Below the pieces are notes generated by a model. The model searched no databases and was not told the DNA's origin. It saw only the letters and a list, made by a program, of their open reading frames with translations. The position numbers and the translations under genes were made by a program. Of a stretch of 64,000 bases of DNA, positions 10,343 to 22,140 are shown one piece after another. The stretch lies in contig PUQB01000762.1 of the NCBI GenBank assembly GCA_003024785.1, positions 39,685-103,684 of the forward strand, given 5' to 3'. Every line of letters begins with the position of its first letter. The first letter of the stretch is position 1. This DNA is from Selaginella tamariscina (Eukaryota; Streptophyta; Lycopodiopsida; Selaginellales; Selaginellaceae).

Positions 10343-11509
10343 ATGACAGAGTTCATGCAGGAAATGGATAATAATGCAGCTCAAAACATCGTTACCATGG
10401 GGGCCACTTCATCATCATTTTTATTGGCTTCAGTTCCGAAATCAATTTCTTCAGCGCATGCAATATCTGAATCTTGTAAGGATGATGTACAATTAAATGA
10501 TGAAGGGATAGGCAACGAAATAGTGGCAACGGATAAATGTGAAAGGGAGCAAACAAGTGATTTGCAAAGTATTCAAGAGGCAACGCTATCTCATGTTACT
10601 CATGGCCATATTGTGTTGTTGGATGTCAATGGTGTTCTGCTTCATCGACAAAGGCCCGAGGATAGAAAAACAGAAATCAAACAAGGAGATTTCATTCCTT
10701 GTCATGGTAAATTTCGATATGATATTATTTTTCGTCCAGGGTTGGATCGTCTCTTTCAAAAGCTTAAGGAGATGGGTGCGCTTGTGGGGATTTGGTCATG
10801 CATGCAGATTCATAACTTAACACCGCTGTTGAGTTTACTTAAGAAACATTGTAGTGTTGCAGAAGAGGTGATTCGTAAAGATTGGATTTTTGACCAGCGA
10901 ATGTGTTATAAACCTCTCGAATTTCACAATATAAGAAAGGAAAGCAAGCCATACTTCTTCAAGAATGAAAGAATAATTGGGACTCATGGGGAGATCAGTC
11001 GCTTAAGGATAACGAAGAATGCACATATCTTAGTAGTAGACGACTCTCCTCAGAAGGCTATGCTCAACCAAAACATTGCTTGTATTCATCCAATCACTTT
11101 CGATCCATATTCTGATATCGATATCATGGATGAGCTAGTGAACTACTTGGATACGTGCCTCAGAAAGAAGAATCTCGAAAATTTTTGTGAGCAGTATCCA
11201 CCGTATCATACATTTCCTGAAGCTTTTCTTTCTCGTGATATTGAATTTTATAAAATGAAGGATAGCAACCGGGCGCTTTATAATATTATTCTTAAGGAAC
11301 GTCAGTTTTTAGATGAGCCTTTATGCAGACCTTCTCTTATCACATCTTATGTATTAACAAGGATGGCAACTCCCAATTGCATTCGTGAGAGTGTTAAGTG
11401 GTGGCAACAACATCAAGATATTGACCAAAATGATTTGATTAATCCGGAGAGTGATGATTTAGACAAAATGAAAAGATTTCTTTGTATGATAGAAAGAAAG
11501 TATTTATAA
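10343..11509 (+). CDS. FCP1/NLI-interacting-factor-like HAD phosphatase
   Basis: An uninterrupted frame of 388 codons from the first ATG (MTEFMQEMDNN). Residues 1-85 are low-complexity. The HAD core starts with LLDVNGVLLHR, the nucleophile motif in the DxN form often seen in plant FCP1-like proteins. It continues with FRPGLDRLFQKLKEMG, GIWSCMQ (motif II) and ILVVDDSPQKA (the acidic motif III). These are the marks of the NLI-interacting-factor group, whose known members remove phosphate from proteins such as the RNA polymerase II C-terminal repeat. The substrate here is unknown. It is the only intact gene of the composite transposon and sits about 260 bp from the right terminal repeat. A decayed copy lies at 63172-64000 and a fragment at 52796-52864. 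It may be captured cargo that is still under selection. Confidence 0.85.
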   Translation: MTEFMQEMDNNAAQNIVTMGATSSSFLLASVPKSISSAHAISESCKDDVQLNDEGIGNEIVATDKCEREQTSDLQSIQEATLSHVTHGHIVLLDVNGVLLHRQRPEDRKTEIKQGDFIPCHGKFRYDIIFRPGLDRLFQKLKEMGALVGIWSCMQIHNLTPLLSLLKKHCSVAEEVIRKDWIFDQRMCYKPLEFHNIRKESKPYFFKNERIIGTHGEISRLRITKNAHILVVDDSPQKAMLNQNIACIHPITFDPYSDIDIMDELVNYLDTCLRKKNLENFCEQYPPYHTFPEAFLSRDIEFYKMKDSNRALYNIILKERQFLDEPLCRPSLITSYVLTRMATPNCIRESVKWWQQHQDIDQNDLINPESDDLDKMKRFLCMIERKYL

Positions 11510-11799
11510 AAAAATTAACATGTTGATAAGAAAATGATTTCATTTGTAATTATGTTTGATAGTATTTCTTCATTATTGTAAACTATTTTTAGAATAATAT
11601 GAATATTCTAAGATATTTTAGGAATATTCCTTACTAAGTAAGGTTATTGAAGGATTAATTAATTAATTAATTAATATTTAAGGCTTAATTACATATTAAT
11701 TAAATGATTAATTAATAATTAAAACTTAAGTATTAATTAGTAATTTATTTTATATTCCCATTTTCACGTATCATGCCCACTTTAGTTACAACGTGCATA
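11510..11799 (+). repeat. Right terminal region and terminal inverted repeat, copy 1
   Basis: AT-rich tail with TTAATTAATTAATTAATT and an AGGAATATTCCT palindrome. The terminal repeat is at 11772-11799 (CATGCCCACTTTAGTTACAA followed by CGTGCATA). It is the reverse complement of 62883 onward and near-identical to the left end at 43526-43553, with two mismatches. Confidence 0.85.
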
Positions 11800-12770
11800 T
11801 GCTGTTTGTTAGAGTATCCAACCCCATGACACAACCCCAAAGGGCATGCCTTGAACATTGTATCATGTGACATTTAGCCCAGTATCACATTTCCATGTGA
11901 CACTGCCTTCCCCGATATGGGCTATCATGCCATAGCCCTTAGATTCAAGAGTTGCACCAAGTGCCACAAACGTGGCTCTTAAATGCCAACTTTAGAACCC
12001 TTTAGTGAACCCTCAAGAACTGGTAATGTGAACCCATCAAACAAGATCCCACGCCCATGGTTGGACAAGGACATAAATTTGGCCATGAGTGTTACACCTA
12101 GCTTGACGTGGAGGAGGAGGCTGGAGACAAGCCTCAACCTCTGCCTCTTGAAACGTGCATTTCGACAAGACCTTTCAGGCATGAATTCACCAACGTTAAG
12201 AGTGAGCTACCCCGAAGGTGGGACGTACCCCTATCATCTGGAAGTTAGGGCGGCACAATAGAGGGTTGTGCCTTAATGACACAAGCTAGAACTTGCACCA
12301 GGAAGAAGAGTAACGAGCTCAGTCATGAACCCATGAACCCTCACTTCTACATATTCTACCTTATTTATGTGACAGAGGCCCCCTCCCTATTTTCCTGTTT
12401 ACATAAGTGGGCTGGCATGGAATCTCATTCCCAGAGGGAATATATTTGGTGAGTTATCCATCGACTCCTAACCCTAACTTGACAAATCTAGGGGTATTTC
12501 TAAACATATTCGACATGCTGAACTCACCGGAACTAACCATTAACTCAATCGGGACATAGAAAACCTAGGTAAGAGTTTTCTAGATGGAAGTGCTAGCTTC
12601 GCCTAGAGTTTCTTGCAAATACCTAATGACACTTGGCTGGACCATCACTAGATATCCAAGTGCACTAAGCGGGCCTATTGTTTCTACACCTAGGGCTTAT
12701 TAACATAGTACAATAGGTAACAACAATCAACATCCAAAGTAAAAAAGGAGTCATAGTAGAAACTATGACA
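11800..12770 (-). repeat. LTR fragment of Ty3 family A, cut by transposon copy 1
   Basis: It matches 22806-23778 (start GCTGTTTGTTAGAG, end ACTATGACA), with the canonical TGACA end at 12770. The outer part is missing exactly where the composite transposon's terminal repeat ends, so the transposon inserted into this LTR or the LTR was broken there. Confidence 0.75.
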
Positions 12771-13430
12771 TACATGCTCAAGTTCATCTTTTATTCTCTC
12801 ATTCTGTTGTTACAGTTATTGTCTTTATTTGTGCTACACGGTAGAGCCATGCCACAAAGGACAACCATCTAGGAGCCCGAGACTCACACTCCTTAGCATG
12901 CAAGGCATCCACCAAGAACCACAAGCACCCCATCCTCCAACAATATAAAATATGGTAAGGCTGACCATGCTAACTTGGATGCCCCTTGATCTACCTAAGT
13001 CTTTTATGATAACAAACACACTCATGCTTGTTCATGGAATGAGACTGGTAAACCGTTCGGGTGGACGATCATGAACTTGAGGTCAATCTTTATGGGTGGT
13101 GCCAAGTTAAGCTTTTGACCTTGTTTTTGGTGTGAATTAGTTGACCTGCAATCATGCTAAGTGTGACTTTGGAAAGTCTTCCCCTTGTTTGACTTTTCAT
13201 CATTTTCTTTCTTTCATCTTATTTTTTATTTCACTTCGTTTGTCGCTTCTACCTTTACTTTAATCACTTTATCTTACCCTTATTTCATATCATCTTTTCT
13301 TCATGCTCTTATATTCCCTTTTTAGATCCCTCAAATAATTGTTGTAATGCAACAATTGATTAGTTCATGCAATACAATCCGAAAGACGATCGACAAAACG
13401 GCCAAGATATTATACCTTATTAAGAAAGTG
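12771..13430. other. No gene seen
   Basis: Degenerate sequence next to the LTR. Probably remnants of a Ty3 internal region, but no domain can be read with confidence. Confidence 0.4.
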
Positions 13431-14000
13431 TTGTACATCATTGACACATTTTGACTTAGAACCATGACAAGTTTGTCAAGATTGATTTGCAAACCTTCAT
13501 GGGAAATGTGATAGCCAAGATAAGTGGTGTCCTTGGATCCAACTATACACTTAGATCACTTCACCTTAAAACCAGCTTCTCACAACTAATTCAAAACTTT
13601 GCGTACATCACATATATGTTTTCCCCTCTAAGTTGATCAAAACATCATAAATAAAGTCAACAATCACCTCCAGCATATCACAAAGAACCTCGTCCATTAT
13701 ACGTTGGAAAGTCGCAAGAGCAATGTTTAAATTGAAAGGCAACACCAAAAACTCATATAATTCATCTGGTGTTCAAAAAGCAGTCTTAAGAATGTATATG
13801 TTGATTATTAGAACTTGTCAATATCTAGAGGCAAGATCTAGCTTGGTGAATCAATGGCTCTACTTTAGTCGATTCAAAAGTTTTGTAGTATAAAGAAATG
13901 GGTAAACATTCAAAATAATTACATCATTTAATGGGCAATAATTGATGTAAAATTAAATGCTTCTATTTGGCTTCATCATAAGATGAGGTTCACATGTCCA
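13431..14000 (-). pseudogene. Decayed Ty3 reverse transcriptase fragment
   Basis: The minus strand reads ALATFQRIMDEVL followed by FIYDVLI, equivalent to the PFGL-NAPATFQR and YLDDVLI boxes of Ty3 reverse transcriptases. The YLDD aspartates are altered and stops interrupt the frame. Confidence 0.6.
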
Positions 14001-14199
14001 AAGACTTTGAGACTTCTGGATAATAGCCTTCTTCAACATTTTCTTAACATTTACCTGCAAGATCTTGAGCTCCTTCAGTGACTAACGCCAAATAGATACC
14101 TTAATTGGCCAACATCCCTAGTTGAAATATGGTGACGTGTTGCAATCTTAGTTCCAGACAAGGAGAGATTAGTATACTCCTTTGTTGCGGATGTTGTTA

Positions 14200-15490
14200 A
14201 AGTTGTCAACATCATCTTTTGTTGGTTTAAGGATTGTGAGTAGGCATTTATAAATCTTAAGGAATTATTGACGACTCCAATTTTGGCATATCCTAATTAC
14301 ACTTGTCCCTTTATTTTGTGTGTGGATGCTTATAACATCATTCTTAGGGCTGTGCTGATAGAAAAGAATACGAGTGTGCCTAGTCAGTGTCATTCCATTG
14401 CGTACAGCAACCATACAAAGAGGTGAACTACTCCACGACAGAGAAGGAGTGTATAGTAGCGGTTAGGGTTTTAAGAAGCTCCATGCCTACTTACATGGTT
14501 CTTAGATGCCACTCGAAAGTGATCATATTGCAGTCACTTTATTGTTAAAGTAGAAAAAACTTGGTTGGTCGTACTATTTAGTGAGTCTTGAAGCTTTATA
14601 TTTACGACATCGAGGTTGTTCATTGTCCATGGAGTTTCATGGATGATGCTAACATTCTTTCTTGAGCTCCTTTTCCACCTTCTCTCTCTTCTTTTATTCC
14701 TGAGGAGCAAGTTTTCCCGCATCAATGGATTTTTGAACATAGATTTGGTGCTGTAACAATTGAGTTCAGTGTCTACAAGGTGTAGCTTTGGTTTTGTCTT
14801 CTTTGGATTAGGTTTGTCATGTTGGACATCTTGGTTGGGGATATGTCATACTTTCACGAGTATTATCGTCCTCAGACAGATGGTTTCGTGGAACGACTTG
14901 TTAGGACTTTTAAGAGGATGATTGTGAAGTATGTAAACTTTTAACATTTGAATTGGGATGATTATTTGTCGTCTCTTTAATATGCTTATGTCACTAGAGT
15001 ACAAAGTTCTGTTGGTACTTCACCATATAAGCACTTATATAATTGTGACCCGGTGTTACCAACAGAGTTTGGTTTACCTTCACGCTTGCCATGAGCTATT
15101 GATGCTAAGTCAGGGATTGGTATTTGACGAGCATTCTTCCATTGGTTTAAGTGGAGTCTATAAAAACATTTGAGCCATGTATAAGTTCTGTGCTACAGCT
15201 TATCATTTTTCACATGCAAAGTACAAAATGAATGAGTTGGTGTTTGGTTCATTTTCTCAAACTTATGATACGTGGTTTGGCCAAGAATCTCCTTGCTTAG
15301 TGGAAGGATGTTGTGGCAAGTAAGGACACAAGTTTATAAGGTTTGGCATGACATTCAACCCAATCGTGTATATACATCGCCTAAAGCATTTCGTGCAACA
15401 TGTCAAAAATAAGTTCTGCCACTTACAAATCCACTGATGCCTCCTCTTGATGGGCCCCTACCAAAGAACCTTTATAATCTTCCATCCTTT
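14200..15490 (+). pseudogene. Decayed Ty3 RNase H and integrase fragment
   Basis: The plus strand shows an RNase H start (PFILCVDAYN...AVLIEKN, about 14290-14380). It then shows integrase words FHEYYRPQTDGFVERLVRTF and KRMIVKYVN (about 14850-14940) and degenerate integrase C-terminal sequence to about 15490. Its orientation is opposite to the reverse transcriptase fragment just upstream, so the element has been rearranged. There are many stops and frameshifts. Confidence 0.65.
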
Positions 15491-17815
15491 CGAGATGAGG
15501 GGATGATGTAAGGTCCATGTGTACTACTACAATGTCATATACTATTATTGGTGTTAGTGGGATTTTAATAATAGTCGAATTGGTTTCAATCTAGACCATT
15601 TGTTCATGTATATAAAATAGAGTTTTGGGCTCATATATGCATATTCTATATTCCAAGCTCTCACAAACTTAAATAAATCAATGCCAGTCAACTTTAATAA
15701 GTAAGCTAATTAAATAATGATTGATGTACAAGAATGGTCAAGATGCAGGCATTAAAACTTAGCAAAAGAAGCAAATTGAATGACCAACTCGACCCTTCGG
15801 AATGGAGGATTATGATTGGCATTACGATGATTTGAATACAGGAAAGGAAAAATTGTTATTCAATAGCAACTCAGAACTGGTGGAGATTGTGTAAATGTCA
15901 AATTAACATTCGTCGATGGTAGATTGATATTCCTTTCCAAAATTAAGCATTTATATGCCAAATTGAAATGGCACCAAGATGTCAATCATGGTTCACGGTT
16001 GGAAAACGGTTTCTCTAATGTCAACACAATAATTTTGGTCATTGGGTGGGACCATCTATTAGCCTAGCTATTAGTAGAAAAAAGAGTGCTTCTTATGGAA
16101 TGTATAATATAATATTTTATTTTTCAACCTTAATTTTCTAATTCCTTCTTATAATGTCTTTGTTCAAAATTAAAAGAAACAAAAAAGTATAAGAAAGCAT
16201 GGAGAAAAGGAAAATTTAATAAAGATAAGGGAAAATTGGAAAAAAATGAGTAAAGAAAATAATAAAGAATGATATGAAAGATGGAATATAATGAAAAACA
16301 TATAATAATTATGAAAATTATCTTTAAAAAAAGAAAAAAGATTAAAAATAATAATATGAAAAACTAGTGCTAGACTAAAATTATGTTTCCATTAAAATAA
16401 TTAACATTACTAAAGACTATGTTAAGAATATACCTTTTCAAATCTTTTAGAGTGAAATATATTAAGGATATGTTAAAAACTTTAACATAGTTAGGAGAAT
16501 GGTGAAGTACTGGCTGCTTATGTGATATATAACACATTATTACTGTTATAAAAATCAACTTTTGAACAAATTATATTGTACCCAAACAAAATTTATTTTA
16601 AAAATCCTCTTTTAATAAACTTAAATATTTATTCAATATAGACTTGTACAATACAAGTATACCTTTATATGCAAAACTAATTCAAAACAGTTTTTCATGA
16701 ATAATACTAAAATGAGTATAGTTTAGTGTCATTAAAGTTTGTTATGTTAAATGTTAATATTTTAATTATACATTTGCTTGAGATTATAAACCTTAAACGA
16801 TTAAATGGATTGTCTTATGAACCTTATTTAACCATTCTAGAATTTGTTTAGCACATTGCACTTACTTTTGCCCTTGATTATCACCTTTATAATTGAAGTG
16901 TGATGGTATTGAATACTTTGGATTAATTACATATTCCCTAATCAATACATTTTAAAAAGTTCGATTTGCACATCCTCACCATTATTTTTAATATTTTGGA
17001 AACCTTTTTGGCACCTCATTCTTAAAAATTATAACTTAGTTTTTAAATTGTATTCAACCTATTATTTAATATGCAATCTTTAAAACTTTGTTAATCCTTT
17101 TTATCTTGTTTCTTAATGGTTTGGTTTGATTCCTAATTATGAACATAAATTCATCAAAATGATATGGAAAGCAAAACTTCTCACATATATAAAACTTGAA
17201 TTTTAAAATAAAAATTGATGATGTGCTGCTTAAAAGTGATAATATGTCACCCAAAAATAGAGTCACAAATTTTAAATCACACTAAGTCTGAACATCATTA
17301 ATTGTACCATAATATATAGCATTGTCATGACATGGTTATCACATAATATATAGCATTGCCATGACATGATTATTATATGTGTCATTACCATTAGATTAAA
17401 CATTTAGTAAAATATCTAATGGCTGTCATTTAACATGTTATGTGATTTACAAAGTGAGACTTATTATTAATGAAGTGAGCTATATGTGGATTAGACGTGT
17501 TCATTTGAAAGTTTATTTTTAACAATTTGACTATCATAATACATTTAAGACGTCCACATTTTCTTATGCATATCTTTACTAGTTGAGCTCATGAGTCCTA
17601 ATGTCTTTTTAAAAGTCAAACTTGGGGTAAAATAAGTGTTTCTGATGCATAAAAAACCCTTTGATTGTTAGATTTAAACGATCGAATAAACTATATCTTA
17701 ATGAATGAAATTGTTCAATTGCCATGTCAATCATTGAATTTAATTAGTTTGAACAATGTAGATTGTCAGATTCAAAGTTCACTTCGTGAATACATCACTC
17801 ACTTAATGTAATTAA
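15491..17815. other. No gene seen; AT-rich non-coding
   Basis: A long AT-rich stretch without a supported frame. A short local duplication (ACATAATATATAGCATTG...CATGACATG, twice at 17308-17370) is the only structure noticed. Confidence 0.5.
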
Positions 17816-17819
17816 TATA

Positions 17820-18180
17820 TAAGAACACAAATATATTAAGTTTATCCTAAACTAAACCCTTAACCTAGTTGTTATCTTTAACATAGTGAATTTGTTTCTA
17901 AGTTGGATCCTTAACCAATTATGGTGAGTTTATGTTTAATTATTTAATAACCCTTAACTTAGTTGTTATTATTAACTTAATTATTTTATTCCTAAGTTGG
18001 ACCCTTAATTAAGTTGTTATTTGTAATCTGGTGAATTTATTCTTAAGTTGGCCCTTAACTCATGTGTTATTCTTAACCTAGTGAAATTATCCCTAAGATG
18101 GACCTAGGTTTACCCATAATTATTTAATGACCCTTAATCATGTTGTTATCCTTAACTTGGTAAGTTTATCCTTCTATCTC
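17820..18180. repeat. Degenerate tandem repeat (CCTTAACTTAGTTGTTAT type)
   Basis: About five imperfect units of 60-75 bp with the core CCCTTAAC..GTTGTTAT..TTAAC..GTGAATTTAT. Non-coding. Confidence 0.65.
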
Positions 18181-18949
18181 AAGCACTTCATTTGTGAGTA
18201 CAAAAGTTGGATGTGATGCAATTGGTTGGGGGGGACACAATTGTATATTCAAATGTAATGGATTGGCCTCCATGGAAATGTGTGTGTTAGTTGTGACTCT
18301 CCATCGGATATCACTTCAACACTTAATTAGTCGAGAACATGTGATGGGAATTTGTGTTAGCACAAGACTTAGTTATTAAATAAAGATTGTCCAATATGCC
18401 TTGAGGATTCACATAAATGAGCAATTACCAGCTTGATATGGACACTCCATAGCATGTTGCATGCTTGGTCCCTTTATTGTTTAAGCAACAACAAATGTGC
18501 CACATGCAGGTATGTAATACATTATTATACATGGTTGCAATCTTGGCCTTGTAGCAACCAGAAATTATGTTATTTCGAGACTATTCGGCAGCTCGATGGA
18601 ACCATGCTTAATTATAGAGGAGTGTTTTAACGGGCAAGAGATGAGAGGAGGATTGTAAGTATCGTAGTGCTCAGGATTGAGAGTGGATCTACCAATATCG
18701 AGAGATAGCTTATCACTCAGAACATGGTAAAACCCAATATTTTAGCTGATACAAAAAGCTCAAGGAACCTAGTAACCAATTCAGATTGATCACTTGATTT
18801 TAATGAATAATTTCTCTTTTGATTGCATATATGTTAAAAAATATTGTGTTCAGTTGATTTCAAAATGGAATACAGAAATGTAACTTGTGATCATCATGAA
18901 CAATATTTCCACAATTTGCAAGAAGATTTTCCCACGAATTGAGACTCAA
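18181..18949. other. No gene seen
   Basis: Low-information sequence between two tandem repeats. Short open frames here show no domain and no codon pattern worth calling. Confidence 0.4.
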
Positions 18950-19375
18950 GCTCCACAAAGCAACTATATAAAGTGAGATTCTAAGCCCACAAAGTGAGAA
19001 TTTTGCATATGAAGTTAGACTCTATCCTTACAAAGTAAGATTCCAAGTCCACAAAGTGAGAGTCATGCCTCATAAATAAGATTCCAAGCCCATGAAGTGA
19101 GATTTCATGCCCACAAATGTGAGAGTCATACCATATGAAATGAGACTCCAAACCCACAAAGTGAGACTTTCACATTACAAAATAAGACCCTCACCTTACA
19201 AAACATATGAAGTGAGACTCTAAACTCACAAAGTGGACTTTTGCCCTACAAAATGAGACCTAGCATTATGAAGTGAGACCCTTACTTTACAAAATGAGAC
19301 TTTAGCACTATGAAGTGAGAATCCAAGCCCACGAAGTGAAGCTTATGCCTTATGAAGTGAGACTCCAACATTATT
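18950..19375. repeat. Minisatellite based on CACAAAGTGAGACTCCAAGCC
   Basis: About 20 degenerate units of roughly 20 bp (CCCACAAAGTGAGA, TATGAAGTGAGACTCC). Related units recur at 26000-26240 and 27481-27884. Confidence 0.75.
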
Positions 19376-19880
19376 ATGGTAGCTCTTGTCATGAAATTTA
19401 TTCTTTAACGTTGACAACACACATAACTACTTGCAATTTGTTCAGAAAACAACTGCTTATAACTTGTCCAAACTCCTGAGTCCAATACATGTAAGCATGT
19501 CTGGTGGTCAGTACGAAGAAGACTTCCTTGATGCAATGAAAAGAAAGAAACTAAATAAAGCACATAATATTGAAAAAAAATTCATTACAACAGCTATTAA
19601 TACCTCTGCTAGAATCTATAATATTTGTAAGTGTTATGATGATTTGCAATGTCTCCCTACATTCACTAAATCTACATTTGTAGAAACAAAACAAGGACAT
19701 TGTGGTTAATGTCGTAAGCTGGGTATAGCCCAAGCAATTAAAGATAATGCACCACAAATAATGGGTTGGAAGGTGTTGCAATACCTATGGTAATTATCAA
19801 TGTCCTACCTTAACAAGGTATAATGAGCATTAGAGGTTTGATTTAGCATCAACCATATGCCACTTTATTTTAACAACCAC
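19376..19880. other. No gene seen
   Basis: Short open frames on both strands lack any recognisable motif. Probably retroelement or intergenic debris. Confidence 0.35.
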
Positions 19881-21900
19881 TAATTTTTATTCATTCTATC
19901 AACAAAATCCCAATTATGAACTCATCTAGATAGTCTTTAAACATATTATCCATCATTGTGCAAAAAATTGTTGGAGCATTGCACAATTCGAATAGCAAGA
20001 CTATAAATTCAAATGATTCATAACGCATTCAAAAAATGGTCTTTTCAAGTGTCATTCTTTGCTACCTGAATCTGATGGTACCTAGTATATTCTTGAAAAA
20101 TACTTAACTTTTGATAGCCTATCAAATAAGTCATCCATCGTAAAAGAGGGTACTTATGTTTGATGGTTATCACATTCAAACGCTTGATAATCCACACACA
20201 TTCGCATTGTACCATCTTTTTTAATTACAAACAAGATTGATGCACCATACAATGATCGACTATGTCAAATATGTTTTCAACCAATCAATTCCATTAGTTG
20301 TCTGTTCAATTCCATTTAGCTCGGGTGGTAATTCTTCTGGCAACACGTCCTTAAATATATTTAAGACTTTCAAAATGGACCAGGAATAAATTCTTGACCA
20401 TCTCTTATCTTGACTTCATTGGTACTTAAAACCATCATAAGAAATACACGTTTCCGATGTCTAATTGCCTTACACAACTAAGTTAAGGTAAGGACATGGG
20501 ATTATAATCTTTATCAATTAGCATTTCCATCATGAGTGTCATTTTTCTAACAGCCTCTTTGTCTGCTGCTAATGTGATTCAATTATCCCTGAATCCGTTT
20601 ATTTCGATTACATGTTTATGAAACCATTCCATACCTAACACAAAGTAAAACCCCATTATATTCAAGACAAATAAATCTAGCTTAGCCTTTCAACTTTTGA
20701 TTTAAACAGAAATTGCCCTTGCTATGTTATTAGTATTTTGAAAACCTTTGCAAAATTGAAAACCTTTCACTCATTTTTGTTACATCCAAATTCAATGAAT
20801 GAGTTAAACTAGTCGATATGAAATTGTATATTACTTTAATATCGATCATCGTTCGGACTCAGTCCCCTCGTATCCTTCCTGTCAAATAGCAAAGGGTTAG
20901 TTTTGTCTTGAATCAAATAAGGCAGGTTGTGTCTGGCATAATATCACTTCTTCTGACTCATTTTTTTTATTTTTAAGCATTACAGTTCAACAACTTCCTC
21001 TTTACCATTGCCAGGAAATGTCCCGATTGTTATGACGATGCCCGACAATCTTTAACAAAATGACCATATTATTGCATTATAACACTTTGGGACTCCACTT
21101 GCAGATTGCGGAGGAGTAGACTTCGGAGTCGGCCCTTGGCCTATTGAGGTGGTGATAACACTAACGATTTCCTGAAATTTGGTGGGTCTTAATGTGTCTG
21201 AAAACTTGGAACTGCCGACAAAGGGGCTTGCACTTTGATTTGATGGCAACTGAGTTGGTCTTTTATAGAGTCCTCTCCACCCAGACTTTGAAGGATAACT
21301 TTGTAATTTAGGTTTTGGTTCATCATCTTTATTGTACAAGTCTCTAACAACATGCCATAAGTAGTTTTTTTATGCTGCCTCTTGACATTTCCAATAACTT
21401 ATTGACTTGTACCTTAGGGATCTCTCTTTTCAGTCTTTTCATTCAAGCTATTCATGAAGCAACTTCAAGCTTCATCATCACTCATATTTGGGACCAAACG
21501 CCGTACACTTTTGAACCGATAAACATAGTCCATCGGGCTTCCCTAAATTCCTTATTTACAAAGTGCTAAGTTAGCACACAATCACAATCAAAGGTCATTC
21601 GGCCTATACTGCTTTTTGATTTTCTTTTTTATGTGTTTCCAGTTATTTTGGTATCCACGTTCACCTTCAACAATCCGCCACCAAGTCTTAGCTTCTCCTT
21701 AAATAAACGCTTGACACATGCAACCTTTTCTGTCTTTCTCACGAAAGTGGCTTCGAAATAACTTTCCATATCATACAACCAATCATCCAGAACCTTGTAA
21801 TCCTTTGAAACCATAAAATTTGAAGGCTTGACCGCTTGAACTTACTAGGACCTCCACCATCTACTTATGTTGAAGAATCTTATTAAGAGGAACCTAACAC
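19880..21900 (-). pseudogene. Decayed Ty3 gag-pol (family A), reverse orientation
   Basis: Reading right to left there is a gag-like stretch (VLDDWLYDMESYFEATF, about 21629-21814). Next comes a zinc-knuckle remnant (KCYNAIIWSFC, near 21060-21090), then protease-region debris. Reverse transcriptase words follow (YGASILFVIKKDGTMRMCVDY, about 20160-20260, and MDDLFDRLSKVKYFS, just left of it). Stops and shifts are frequent. The LTR at 22141-23778, on its 5' side, is in the matching orientation. Confidence 0.65.
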
Positions 21901-22140
21901 TAAATTATGCTTCTTCTTCTTTTCCTTTTTCCGTTTCTGGCTGCGGAACATTTGGTATTGCAACAGTTGCTGAAATTCAAACAACAACGTTATTATTCGA
22001 TCGTTCAACCCCAAAACATCCTCTTAAAGTTCATTCAGAACATCCATCATTATTTCTTGCCAACTAGGCCGTTGTCTAACTCTAGGGGGTCAACCCGGGT
22101 CAACTTCATCAATCTTCTCATTTTGAGCCTCTGCGACAAT

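Larger units (their letters stand above)
1..11799 (+). mobile_element. Composite DNA transposon, copy 1 (left part outside window)
   Basis: The stretch holds, in order, the 5' part of a minus-strand transposase-like gene, a palindrome array, microsatellites, a second palindrome array, a ParB-like/methyltransferase-like gene and a HAD phosphatase gene. It ends at 11772-11799 in a 28-bp repeat whose reverse complement starts TATGCACGTTGTAAC. The same repeat, inverted, opens copy 2 at 43526 and copy 3 at 62883. Positions 1-5310 align to 46433-51085 of copy 2, which supplies the missing left 2.9 kb, so the full element would be about 14.7 kb. Sequence beyond 11800 matches a Ty3 LTR found elsewhere in the window (about 22806 onward), which fixes the right boundary. 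No target duplication can be read because the left end is off the window. Calling this one transposon is an inference from shared ends and shared order. Confidence 0.8.

Noticed and set aside
19431..19709. 92-codon open frame with a possible start
   Set aside because: No domain, AT-rich and surrounded by decayed repeats. Length is compatible with chance.
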